Shown in pieces: positions 32,523-40,426 of a DNA stretch of 41,150 nucleotides. The translations under genes were made by a program, and so were the position numbers. The notes beneath the pieces were generated by a model. That model was not told the origin of the DNA. It ran no database searches and saw nothing but the letters and a program-made list of their open reading frames with translations. Each line of letters opens with the position of its first letter. Within the stretch, counting starts at the first letter, position 1. This stretch comes from Pseudomonadota bacterium (lineage in GTDB: Bacteria; Pseudomonadota; Gammaproteobacteria; Burkholderiales; Casimicrobiaceae), in the NCBI GenBank assembly GCA_018241745.1, contig JAFEDG010000006.1, positions 1 through 41,150 of the forward strand, written 5' to 3'.

Positions 32523-34199
32523 GTGGGCGGGTACGGGGATGGACGCGCAGCCGGGGCCGGCGCAACGTCGGGCGGATTATCGCGTAGCGCCACGGCTGGC
32601 GTCGACCGCGCCTGGGCGGCGGTGGCCGCGCTGGCGGCCGGGGCATGCGTGCTCGCGCTCGTGCGTGCCTGGAGCGTCGTTGCGATCGCGCGTGCCGGCG
32701 GCAACCAGTTCCAGGACGACGCGTTCTATTACCTCGTCATCGCCCGCAACCTCGTCGCCGACGGCCGGCTGACGTTCGACGGCGTCCACGTGACCAACGG
32801 CTTCCATCCGCTGTGGTTCGCCGTCGTCGCTGTCGTGCAGGCGTCGCTCGGCGCCCACGCGGATCCCGGACGCGTCGTCGTCGCGATCTCGTGCGTCGAG
32901 CAGCTCCTCTACGTGGGGGCCGTCGCGCTGGCCGGCGCGTGCGCAATCCGCGCGGCGCGGCGCGGCGACCCCGCTGCCGCGGGCCTGCTGCTCGTCGCGT
33001 GGTTGTACGCGAGCCCCCTCGCATGGGTCATGCGCCAGGGCATGGAGACGACGCTGGCTGCGCTGCTGCTGGTCGCGCTGCTCGTCGCGACCACGGCGGG
33101 CCGCGCGCGTACGCAAGGCGTCCTGCTCGCGTTGCTGTGCCTCGCGCGGCTCGACACCGCGGTGTTCGTCGCGCTGCCGTGGATCGCGTGGGCGGGTTGG
33201 CGCGCGCGGTCGTGGCGTGCGTGCGCCACGCTTGCGTGGCCTGTCGTCGTGGTCGTCGCGCTCGACACGACGTTCAACCTCGCGCTCACCGGACACGCGG
33301 TTCCGATCAGTGGCGCGCTGAAGTCGGCATTCCCGTGGCCGCGCTGGCAGCCCGGGTTCCTTGCGGAACCGCTGATCATCGCGCGCAGCGCCGGCTGGGC
33401 CACGCTCGTGGCGTCGTGGAACCTGGTGCTGCTCGCCGCCGTGGTCGTCGCGACGCCCCTGCTGCTCGCAGGCAGGATTGGCACACGCGGTGCGCGGCAT
33501 GGGCTTGCGCCGGCCTGGATCGCAGCGCTCGCACTGACGCTGAACCTCGTGTTGTTCCAGCGCTGGGACAAGAGCATCGACCCCCGTTACTTCGTGCTGC
33601 CTGGCACCGCGGCGCTGTTCGTGCTCGGCACCGTCGCCGTCGCACGTGGACGGGCGGGGTACGCGCTTACCGGCGCGCTGCTGGCCGCCCTCGTCGCGTG
33701 GTCTGTCGCAGGCGCGTGGGCGATGGCGCACGCTGCCCGCGAACCGGACCCGCTGACGCGCCTGATGCGCGACATCGGCACCGCGCTGCCCGCGGACGCC
33801 GTCGTGGCCGGCACGGACACCGGTGCGCTCGGCTTCTGGACCGGGCGGCGCGTCGTCAATCTCGACGGCGTCGTCAATGACTGGGCGTATCAGGACGCGT
33901 TGCGCGAAGGCCGCCTTGGGGCATGGCTCGCGGCCGCAGGGGTCACGCACGTCGCGAGCGGGCTGTGGGACCGTGCACCGGCCTACACAGGGCGGCCGGT
34001 CGAGCCGATGTACCGGCAAGGCGTCGATCCGGCCGCGGAGTCGGGAGCGTACGCGACGCACCGCTTCTACGTGCACGCATATCGATACGGCGTCGATTCC
34101 GATGCGATTACGCTCCGCCGCGATCGCGAGGTATTCCGCCGCGAGCTCCCCGGCGACGGCTGGAATCGCACCGCGTTCGTGATCTGGCGCTGGCCTTAG
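32523..34199 (+). CDS. GT-C family membrane protein, second candidate arabinosyltransferase
   Basis: A 558-residue polytopic protein with about ten hydrophobic segments. The acidic pair is Asp65-Asp66 in NQFQDDAFYYLVIARNLVADG, followed by TNGFHPLWFA and, later, WDKSIDPRYFVLPG; these are GT-C-type features. A C-terminal soluble part begins near residue 415. The GTG start has AAGGAGG three bases upstream, a strong but closely spaced ribosome-binding site. It is divergent from dprE1 with 63 bases between starts. Use of a polyprenylphosphoryl sugar is inferred from locus context; the acceptor might be pilin, a surface polymer or LPS. Confidence 0.72.
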   Translation: MGGYGDGRAAGAGATSGGLSRSATAGVDRAWAAVAALAAGACVLALVRAWSVVAIARAGGNQFQDDAFYYLVIARNLVADGRLTFDGVHVTNGFHPLWFAVVAVVQASLGAHADPGRVVVAISCVEQLLYVGAVALAGACAIRAARRGDPAAAGLLLVAWLYASPLAWVMRQGMETTLAALLLVALLVATTAGRARTQGVLLALLCLARLDTAVFVALPWIAWAGWRARSWRACATLAWPVVVVVALDTTFNLALTGHAVPISGALKSAFPWPRWQPGFLAEPLIIARSAGWATLVASWNLVLLAAVVVATPLLLAGRIGTRGARHGLAPAWIAALALTLNLVLFQRWDKSIDPRYFVLPGTAALFVLGTVAVARGRAGYALTGALLAALVAWSVAGAWAMAHAAREPDPLTRLMRDIGTALPADAVVAGTDTGALGFWTGRRVVNLDGVVNDWAYQDALREGRLGAWLAAAGVTHVASGLWDRAPAYTGRPVEPMYRQGVDPAAESGAYATHRFYVHAYRYGVDSDAITLRRDREVFRRELPGDGWNRTAFVIWRWP

Positions 34200-34236
34200 C
34201 CCGGCATGGGCACGCCCCGTGCGAAAATGCGGGACG

Positions 34237-34437
34237 TCAGCGCAGGCCGTTCGGCCCGATCCAGCCCATGTAGTACGACAAGAGCAGGAATGCGACGAGC
34301 AGGATCGACAGGCCGACGCGGATCGCGAGCGCCTTGACCATGCGGTTGCCGCGGCCCTGGTCGCGATACAGGAACACCAGCGCGGTGAACAGCGCGGTGA
34401 CGATGGCCACCAGGCCGATGATGACGATGACCTTCAT
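34237..34437 (-). CDS. Twin transmembrane protein of the oxidase cluster
   Basis: A 66-residue protein with two hydrophobic helices: VIVIIGLVAIVTALFTALVFLYRD and VGLSILLVAFLLLSYYMGWI, with a basic loop RGNRMVKALAIR. It matches the small 'twin transmembrane protein' found next to SURF1 genes in Betaproteobacteria. It is divergent from surf1 with about 19 bases between starts. Function in oxidase assembly is inferred by neighbourhood. Confidence 0.8.
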   Translation of the reverse strand: MKVIVIIGLVAIVTALFTALVFLYRDQGRGNRMVKALAIRVGLSILLVAFLLLSYYMGWIGPNGLR

Positions 34438-34456
34438 GCCCGCACAGTCTAATCCC

Positions 34457-35161
34457 GTGCCGCCGCCGTCGTGGCGCGTGCGGGCGATTCCGACGCTTGC
34501 GGCCGCCGCGGCGATCGTCGTGTTCGTGCTCGCGGGCAATTGGCAGCACCGTCGGATGCTGGAGAAGGATGCGTTGCGTGCGGCGCTCGACGCCGCGATG
34601 GCGCAGCCGCCGGTCGCGCTGCCCGGCGCGGCCACGGACTGGCCGCAATGGCGGTTTCGCGCCGTCACGCTGCAGGGTCGCTTCGACGCGGCGCGCCAGA
34701 TCTTCATCGACAACCGGATCGACGCAGGCCGCGTCGGCTATCACGTCGTCACGCCGTTCGTGCTCGACGACGGGCGCGCCGTGCTCGTCGACCGCGGCTT
34801 CGTGCCGGCGGGCCCCGACCGCCGCGTGCTGCCGGCGGCACCGGTGCCCGGAGGAGTGCTGACCGTGCACGGGCGCGTGGCCGTGCCGGAGCGCTACGTG
34901 GAGCTCGCGTCCGCCGCACCCGAGGGCGTGCTGTGGCAGAACCTCGACCCGGCCCGCTTTGCCGCGGCGACCGGGCTTCCCGTGCTGCCGATCGTCGTCG
35001 AGCTCGACGCCGCCGATACCGCCGGCGGCACGCTGGCGCGCAACTGGCCGGCGCCCGACTACGGCCGCGAACGGCACCTCAATTACATGATCCAGTGGTA
35101 CGCGTTCGCGACGCTGACGGCTGGGCTGTGGGGCTATTTCACGTGGAGGCGCCGCCGATGA
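34457..35161 (+). CDS. SURF1-family cytochrome oxidase assembly protein
   Basis: A 234-residue protein with a membrane helix at each end: IPTLAAAAAIVVFVLAGNWQ near the N-terminus and MIQWYAFATLTAGLWGYFTW at the C-terminus. Between them is the periplasmic domain with FRAVTLQGRFDAARQIFIDNRID, AVLVDRGFVPAG and WPAPDYGRERHLNYMIQWY, all SURF1 hallmarks. SURF1 proteins help insert heme a into subunit I. The start GTG at 34457 is a choice; another GTG at 34478 would shorten it by seven residues. The stop overlaps the next ATG. Confidence 0.9.
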   Translation: MPPPSWRVRAIPTLAAAAAIVVFVLAGNWQHRRMLEKDALRAALDAAMAQPPVALPGAATDWPQWRFRAVTLQGRFDAARQIFIDNRIDAGRVGYHVVTPFVLDDGRAVLVDRGFVPAGPDRRVLPAAPVPGGVLTVHGRVAVPERYVELASAAPEGVLWQNLDPARFAAATGLPVLPIVVELDAADTAGGTLARNWPAPDYGRERHLNYMIQWYAFATLTAGLWGYFTWRRRR

Positions 35162-35727
35162 GCATCGCACCCCCGGCGCGTGCACGCACGAGCCGCCGCA
35201 CGCTGTACCTGATCGCACTGGTGTGCCTGGCGCCGATCGTCGGCTCGACGATCGTCTACTTCTTCTTCCCGCGCGCGAGCTTCACGAATTACGGCACGCT
35301 GCTGGCGGTGCAACCGGCGCCGGCGATCCACGCGCGGGCTGCCGATGGCAAGGCCGTCGATCTCGCCGCGCTGCACGGCCACTGGGTCGTCGTCGTCGCC
35401 GGCGGCGGCGCATGCGATGCGAGCTGCGAGGCGCGCCTGTACGCGACGCGCCAGGCGCGCACGATGCAGGGGCGCGAACGCGAGCGCGTCGAGCGCGTCT
35501 GGCTCGTCACCGACGACGTCCCGCCGTCGCCTGCGGTGCTGGCCGACCATCCGGACCTGGTCGTATGGCGGGCCGACGGCCCGCAGCCCGCGTGGCCGCA
35601 GGGTCGCGAGGCGATCTACCTCGTCGATCCGCTCGGCAACCAGGTGCTCGCGTGGCCCGCCGACCCGGACATCAAGAAGCTTGCGAAGGACATCGAGAAG
35701 CTGCTGCGCGCCTCGCGGATCGGCTAG
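35158..35727 (+). CDS. Membrane-anchored thioredoxin-like oxidase assembly protein
   Basis: A 189-residue protein with one N-terminal membrane helix (TLYLIALVCLAPIVGSTIVYFFF). A thioredoxin-like periplasmic domain contains GKAVDLAALHGHWVVVVAGGGACDASCEARLYATRQ with a CxxxC pair like that of Sco proteins, then VWLVTDDVPPSPAVL and IYLVDPLGNQVLAWP. A role in copper or thiol handling during oxidase assembly is inferred. In related clusters the heme A synthase gene follows; here ctaB follows after 68 bases instead. Confidence 0.8.
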   Translation: MSIAPPARARTSRRTLYLIALVCLAPIVGSTIVYFFFPRASFTNYGTLLAVQPAPAIHARAADGKAVDLAALHGHWVVVVAGGGACDASCEARLYATRQARTMQGRERERVERVWLVTDDVPPSPAVLADHPDLVVWRADGPQPAWPQGREAIYLVDPLGNQVLAWPADPDIKKLAKDIEKLLRASRIG

Positions 35728-35780
35728 GTCCCGCCCGCGCGAGGCCGCGGTGCCTCCGGGCGTGCCGCGGGTCGATGGGG

Positions 35781-35786
35781 TAAAAT
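35781..35786 (+). promoter_or_regulatory. Candidate -10 box for ctaB-sco
   Basis: TAAAAT nine bases before the ctaB ATG, in the 68-base gap where ctaA would be expected. The message would have a leader of only a few bases. The -35 is not evident. Confidence 0.35.
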
Positions 35787-35795
35787 TGGGCCCGT

Positions 35796-36677
35796 ATGTC
35801 CGTTGCGCTCCCCGCCGATAGCCGCTTCCGCCAGTACCTCGCGCTGACCAAGCCGCGCGTCGTGTCGCTGATCGTGTTCTGCGCGGTGATCGGCATGTTC
35901 CTCGCGGTGCCGGGACTGCCGCCTGCGCACGTCGTGTTCTTCGCCACGATCGGCATTGCCCTCGTGGCCGGCGCGGCAGCCGCGATCAACTGCCTCGTCG
36001 AGCAGAAGATCGACGCGCGGATGCTGCGCACCAGCTGGCGCCCGCTGCCGGCCGGCGAGCTGACGCCGCGGCAGACGCTCGTGTTCTCGGCCATCGTCGG
36101 CGGTACCGGCCTCGCGCTGCTGTACGAGTTGGTCAACCCGCTCACGATGTGGCTCACGCTGGGCACGTTCGTCGGCTACGCGGTCATCTACACGGTGCTC
36201 CTCAAGCCCGCGACGCCGCAGAACATCGTCATCGGCGGCGCCTCTGGCTCGATGCCGCCGGTGCTGGGCTGGGCGGCGGTCACCGGCAACGTGTCGGCGG
36301 AGGCGCTGATCCTGTTCCTGATCATCTTCGCGTGGACGCCGCCGCACTTCTGGTCGCTCGCGCTGTACCGCGCTCAGGATTACGCGCGTGCGGGCCTGCC
36401 GATGTTGCCGGTCACGCACGGCCCGCGCTACACGCGGCTGATGATCGTGCTGTACACGTTCGTGCTCGTTGCCGTCACCTGCCTGCCGTTCGCCATCCGG
36501 ATGAGCGGTTACCTGTACCTCGTCGCGGCGCTGGTGCTGGGCGTCACCTACCTGGGGTACGCGCTGCGCCTTTATGCACGCTACAGCGACCAGCTGGCGC
36601 GCCGCGCGTTCCGCTACTCGATCGTCTACCTGGCCGCGCTGTTCACGGCGCTGCTCGTCGACCACTACGCGGGATGA
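35796..36677 (+). CDS. ctaB: Protoheme IX farnesyltransferase (heme O synthase)
   Basis: A 293-residue UbiA-superfamily protein with about nine helices. Family motifs: [22 protein letters not shown] at the start, [29 protein letters not shown] with the NxxxxxxxD pattern, and [27 protein letters not shown]. It adds a farnesyl group to heme b to give heme O. CtaA must then form heme A. Its stop overlaps the SCO start (ATGA). Confidence 0.95.
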   Translation: MSVALPADSRFRQYLALTKPRVVSLIVFCAVIGMFLAVPGLPPAHVVFFATIGIALVAGAAAAINCLVEQKIDARMLRTSWRPLPAGELTPRQTLVFSAIVGGTGLALLYELVNPLTMWLTLGTFVGYAVIYTVLLKPATPQNIVIGGASGSMPPVLGWAAVTGNVSAEALILFLIIFAWTPPHFWSLALYRAQDYARAGLPMLPVTHGPRYTRLMIVLYTFVLVAVTCLPFAIRMSGYLYLVAALVLGVTYLGYALRLYARYSDQLARRAFRYSIVYLAALFTALLVDHYAG

Positions 36678-37285
36678 GCGGCATGCGCTTCGCCACGCGG
36701 CGCGCTTTCCTCGGGGCGGCACTTGCGTTGGGGCTCGCCGCGTGCGGGCCGCAGGCGCCGACGTTCATGGGGTCGGACGTCACCGGCGCCGACGTCGGCC
36801 ACGACTTTTCGCTGACCGACTTCAACGGCAAGCGCCGCACGCTCGCGGACTTCCGGGGCAAGGTCGTCGTCATGTTCTTCGGCTACACGCACTGTCCGGA
36901 CGTGTGCCCGACGACGCTCGCGCAGTTGTCCCAGACGATGCAGCAGCTCGGCCCCGACGCGGACCGCGTGCAGGTGCTGTTCGTCACCGTCGATCCCGAG
37001 CGCGACACGCCCGCGATGCTCGCGAAGTACGTGCCCGCCTTCGACAAGCGCTTCCTCGGCCTGTACGGGACGGCGGACGAAACCGCCGCGACCGCCAAGG
37101 CGTACAAGGTGCTCTACGAGAAGGTGGCCGGCCCCACGCCCGACGACTACACGATGAATCACTCGGCCGGCACGTACCTGTACGACCCGCAGGGACGGCT
37201 GCGCGTGTTCGTGGCCTACGGGCAGGGCGGGGGCGCGGAGGTCTTCACGCACGACATCCGCGAGCTGTTGCGGGTCGGGACCTGA
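36674..37285 (+). CDS. SCO1/SenC copper chaperone lipoprotein
   Basis: A 203-residue protein. The lipobox LAAC ends at Cys24, so it is predicted to be a membrane-anchored lipoprotein. The copper motif is Cys74-Pro-Asp-Val-Cys78-Pro in [16 protein letters not shown], and the ligand His is in [30 protein letters not shown] is typical. It delivers copper to the CuA site of CoxB. Last gene of the oxidase assembly group. Confidence 0.93.
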   Translation: MSGMRFATRRAFLGAALALGLAACGPQAPTFMGSDVTGADVGHDFSLTDFNGKRRTLADFRGKVVVMFFGYTHCPDVCPTTLAQLSQTMQQLGPDADRVQVLFVTVDPERDTPAMLAKYVPAFDKRFLGLYGTADETAATAKAYKVLYEKVAGPTPDDYTMNHSAGTYLYDPQGRLRVFVAYGQGGGAEVFTHDIRELLRVGT

Positions 37286-37328
37286 GCAAGGCGGCAACAG
37301 CGCCGGCGTGATCAGGGCCGGACCCTTC

Positions 37329-37493
37329 CTACAGCTCGATCATCTCGAAATCGTCCTTGCGCGCGCCGCACTCGGGGCACGTCCAGTTGGGCGGTACGTC
37401 CTCCCACCTGGTGCCCGGGGGAATCCCTTCTTCCGGAGCTCCTTCGGCCTCGTCGTAGATCCATCCGCAGATGAGGCACATGTATTTTTTCAT
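37329..37493 (-). CDS. Rubredoxin
   Basis: A 54-residue protein starting [18 protein letters not shown]. Four iron-binding Cys occur in two CxxCG knuckles, CLICG near residue 6 and CPECG near residue 39, with WEDVPPNW before the second, all as in canonical rubredoxins. It is a small cytoplasmic electron carrier; the partner is unknown. A rubredoxin gene divergent from thiD is a familiar arrangement in Burkholderiales. It converges with the SCO gene, ending 43 bases away. Confidence 0.93.
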   Translation of the reverse strand: MKKYMCLICGWIYDEAEGAPEEGIPPGTRWEDVPPNWTCPECGARKDDFEMIEL

Positions 37494-37518
37494 CGAGCAA
37501 TCGCACCATCGGACCCAA

Positions 37519-37537
37519 GCTAGAATGCAATTCTAGC
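37519..37537. promoter_or_regulatory. Symmetric divergent promoter dyad, rubredoxin/thiD
   Basis: GCTAGAAT and ATTCTAGC form a perfect 8-bp dyad around GCA. It contains TAGAAT, a good -10 box, on both strands: 37521-37526 for thiD and 37535-37530 for rubredoxin. The dyad may thus be two overlapping divergent -10 elements or a regulator site. Recognisable -35 boxes are lacking on both sides. Confidence 0.5.
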
Positions 37538-37585
37538 AACCCGGCCCCGCGCTGCCCTCCGGCGGTGCACCCACGTTTACCGCTG

Positions 37586-38488
37586 ATGCCGCAGAACCTC
37601 GAATCGCCTCCGCTCGTCATGACGTTTTCCGCGTCCGATCCTTCCGGTGGCGCGGGCATGCAGGCGGACATCATGACGCTCGCCAGCATGGGCTGCCATC
37701 CACTGTCGGTGATCACCGCGATCACCGTGCAGGACACGATGGGGGTCGAGGGCCTGTCCGCGATCGAGGCCGAGTGGGTCGCGGACCAGGCACGCGCGCT
37801 GCTCGAGGACATGCCGGTCGACGCGTTCAAGATCGGCGTGCTGGGCAGCGTCGAGAACATCGCCGCCATTGCGGAGATCATCGCCGACTATCCGGACGTG
37901 CCGCTGATCCTGGACCCGGTGCTCGCGTCCGGCCGCGGCGACGAGCTCGCCACCGACGAGATGACCCACGCGCTCCGCGAGCTGCTGCTGCCGCAGACGA
38001 CGATCCTGACGCCCAACAGCCTCGAGGCGCGCAGGCTCGCCGAAAGCGACGACGACGAGCAGGAGCCCACGCTCGCGCAATGCGCCGAGCGGCTGCTGGA
38101 CGCCGGCGCGGAGACGGTGCTGATCACCGGTACGCACGAATCGACGCCGCAGGTCGTCAACACGCTGTACAACAAGGCGGGCGTCGTGCGCGTCGACAAC
38201 TGGCCGCGGCTGCCGGGGCAGTTCCACGGCTCCGGTTGCACGCTCGCGTCGGCGCTCGCGGCGATGCTCGCCAACGGGCTCGAGATCCCGGACGCGGTGC
38301 GCGAGGCACAGGACTATACGTGGCACGCGCTCGCCAAGGCGTTCCGACCTGGCATGGGCCAATCGATTCCCGACCGCCTGTTCTGGGCGCGCGAGGACGA
38401 GGCGGGGGACGCTGCGGGCGGCGAGCAGGCAGGCACGACGACGGCGGCCGGCACTGCGGCGTCGCCCAATGTCCGCGGCAGCCACTGA
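37586..38488 (+). CDS. thiD: Hydroxymethylpyrimidine/phosphomethylpyrimidine kinase
   Basis: A 300-residue ribokinase-fold enzyme that makes HMP-PP for thiamine synthesis. MTFSASDPSGGAGMQADIMTLASMGCHPLSVITAITVQDT is the family N-terminus; LILDPVLASGRGDELA, LTPNSLEARRL and GQFHGSGCTLASALAAML are the substrate and ATP segments, with the catalytic Cys of GSGC. The last 35 residues are an acidic then Ala/Thr/Gly-rich extension beyond the usual fold. A GTG at 37565 is an alternative start. It overlaps thiE by 20 bases. Confidence 0.95.
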   Translation: MPQNLESPPLVMTFSASDPSGGAGMQADIMTLASMGCHPLSVITAITVQDTMGVEGLSAIEAEWVADQARALLEDMPVDAFKIGVLGSVENIAAIAEIIADYPDVPLILDPVLASGRGDELATDEMTHALRELLLPQTTILTPNSLEARRLAESDDDEQEPTLAQCAERLLDAGAETVLITGTHESTPQVVNTLYNKAGVVRVDNWPRLPGQFHGSGCTLASALAAMLANGLEIPDAVREAQDYTWHALAKAFRPGMGQSIPDRLFWAREDEAGDAAGGEQAGTTTAAGTAASPNVRGSH

Positions 38489-39140
38489 CGCGCCCCCGCG
38501 CGCCGGCAAGCCGCGCGTCGGCGGACTCTACGGCGTCACGCCGGACGGCCTCGAACCTGACGCGCTCGTGGCGCAAGCGGCGGCGGCCGTGCGCGGCGGC
38601 GCGCGCGTCATCCAGTATCGCGACAAGTCGGCCACGGCCAGCGCGCGGCGCGCGCGCGCTGCCGCGCTGGCCGCCGCGCTGCGCGGCCGGGCGCTGCTGA
38701 TCGTCAACGACGATGCTGCGCTCGCCGCCGCGGTGCGCGCGGACGGCGTGCACCTCGGCGCCGACGATGGCGCGGTCGCACCTGCGCGTGCCTTGCTGGG
38801 TCCGGATGCGATCATCGGCGTGTCATGCTACGACGCGTTCGCACGCGCAGAGCGGGCGGTCGCCGACGGCGCCGACTACGTCGCGTTCGGCAGTTTCTTC
38901 GCATCGCGCGTGAAGCCGCACGCACCGGTCGCGAGCCTCGAGCTGCTGGCGCGCGGGCGCACGCTCGGCGTGCCCGTCGTCGCGATCGGCGGGATCGATC
39001 CCGGTAACGCAGGGCGCCTGCGCGCGGCGGGCGCCGACGGGTTTGCCGTGATCACGGCACTGTTCGGCCGCGGCGATCCGGAGGCGATCACCGAAGCCGC
39101 CCGCACGCTCCTGACGGCGTGGGGCGAGCAGGCACGCTGA
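38469..39140 (+). CDS. thiE: Thiamine-phosphate synthase
   Basis: A 223-residue TIM-barrel enzyme joining HMP-PP and thiazole phosphate. The motifs are GLYGVTPDG, ARVIQYRDKS, LLIVNDDAALAAAVRADGVHLGADD, VAFGSFFASRVKPHAP and VAIGGIDPGNAGRLRAAGADGFAVI. The ATG lies inside the end of thiD. The stop shares its A with the ATG of the next gene (TGATG), coupling thiamine and beta-propeller genes. Confidence 0.93.
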   Translation: MSAAATDAPPRAGKPRVGGLYGVTPDGLEPDALVAQAAAAVRGGARVIQYRDKSATASARRARAAALAAALRGRALLIVNDDAALAAAVRADGVHLGADDGAVAPARALLGPDAIIGVSCYDAFARAERAVADGADYVAFGSFFASRVKPHAPVASLELLARGRTLGVPVVAIGGIDPGNAGRLRAAGADGFAVITALFGRGDPEAITEAARTLLTAWGEQAR

Positions 39141-40426
39141 TGGCAGGCATCGGCGCGCCGGACGACTGGCGCCGCTGGATGGCGCGCGAGCCCGCGGTAC
39201 CCGTACGTTGCCTGACCCCGGGGCCCGGCGGGTATCTGCATCGCTTCCACGATACGTCGCCGTTCAGCCCCTCGGGACGCTATGTCGCGATGACACGACT
39301 GGCCGCGGAGGACCGGCTGCCCGTCCCGGGCGACGTGGCGGAGGTTGCGATCGCGGACCTCGAGTCCGGCGCGGTGCGCACCGTCGCGCACACGCGCGGC
39401 GCGGATACCCAGGTCGGCGCGCACGTGCAGTGGGGCGCCGACGACGACACGCTGTTCTTCAACGACGTGGACACGGCGACGTGGCAACCCTTTGGCGTGC
39501 GCCTCGCCGTGTCCGCCGGCACGCGCCAGCGCCTCGCGGGGACCGTCTACAACGTCGCGCCCGACGCGCGCACGAGCGTCGGGCCGTCGCTCGTGCGCAT
39601 CGGTGCCACGCAGGCGGGCTACGGCGTCGTCGTGCCGCCGGAGCGGGTGCCGCGGCATCTTGGCGCGCCGGACGACGACGGCGTCCATGTCACGGACCTC
39701 GGCACCGGGGCCACGCACGTGCTGGCGTCGACCGCGGCGATGGTCGCGGCGACATTCGCGCGCGACGAGCTGGCCGAGCTCGCGGCGCAGGGTGGCGGCG
39801 GATTCTACGGGTTCCACGCGAAGTGGAATCCGCAAGGCACGCGGATCATGTTCATGCTGCGCTTCGCGCCGGCGCGGCCCAACGCGCGGTGGCTCAGCAA
39901 TGTCATCACGATGAACGCGGATGGCTCGGGGATCGCCCGGGCGATCGGGTACCGGCAGTGGATGCGCGGCGGCCATCATCCCAACTGGTGTCCGGATGGC
40001 GAACACCTGCTGATGAACCTCAACCCCGACGGACGCGGCCTGCGCTTCGTCCACGTACGGCACGACGGCGCAAACCTGCGGATGCTGGACGCCGACATCC
40101 CGGGCTCGGGGCACCCGACGATGCATCCGGATGGCGTGCATGTGCTGACGGACGCCTACGCGGCGTCGGCGCGCGCGGCGTTGCCGTCGATCCACGCGCA
40201 CGCCGACGGCACGACGCCGCTGCGCTGGATCGATGTCGCCGCGTCGCGCGAGCGCGAGCTGCTGCGGATCGGCACCGTCACGGCGTTCACGGGCCCGCGC
40301 GACGAGCTGCGGGTCGACGCCCATCCGGCGTGGGACCGCGACTTCCGGCGCATCGCGTTCAACGCGTCGCCGGATGGGACGCGGCGCGTGTTCGTTGCAG
40401 ACCTCGCGACGATCGTCGGCGCGTGA
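39140..40426 (+). CDS. Predicted beta-propeller protein (TolB/PD40-like)
   Basis: A 428-residue protein without signal peptide or membrane helix. Repeats of about 50 residues contain the PD40-like pattern: FSPSGRYVAMTRL, WGADDDTLFFND, WNPQGTRIMFMLRF, WCPDGEHLLMNLNPDG, MHPDGVHVLTD and WDRDFRRIAFNASPDG. The arrangement suggests a six- or seven-bladed propeller, in the style of TolB or oligogalacturonate-lyase-like proteins. A sugar-related role is suggested only by the adjacent GT2 gene, which it overlaps by one base (TGATG). It starts on the thiE stop. No specific function can be assigned. Confidence 0.7.
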   Translation: MAGIGAPDDWRRWMAREPAVPVRCLTPGPGGYLHRFHDTSPFSPSGRYVAMTRLAAEDRLPVPGDVAEVAIADLESGAVRTVAHTRGADTQVGAHVQWGADDDTLFFNDVDTATWQPFGVRLAVSAGTRQRLAGTVYNVAPDARTSVGPSLVRIGATQAGYGVVVPPERVPRHLGAPDDDGVHVTDLGTGATHVLASTAAMVAATFARDELAELAAQGGGGFYGFHAKWNPQGTRIMFMLRFAPARPNARWLSNVITMNADGSGIARAIGYRQWMRGGHHPNWCPDGEHLLMNLNPDGRGLRFVHVRHDGANLRMLDADIPGSGHPTMHPDGVHVLTDAYAASARAALPSIHAHADGTTPLRWIDVAASRERELLRIGTVTAFTGPRDELRVDAHPAWDRDFRRIAFNASPDGTRRVFVADLATIVGA

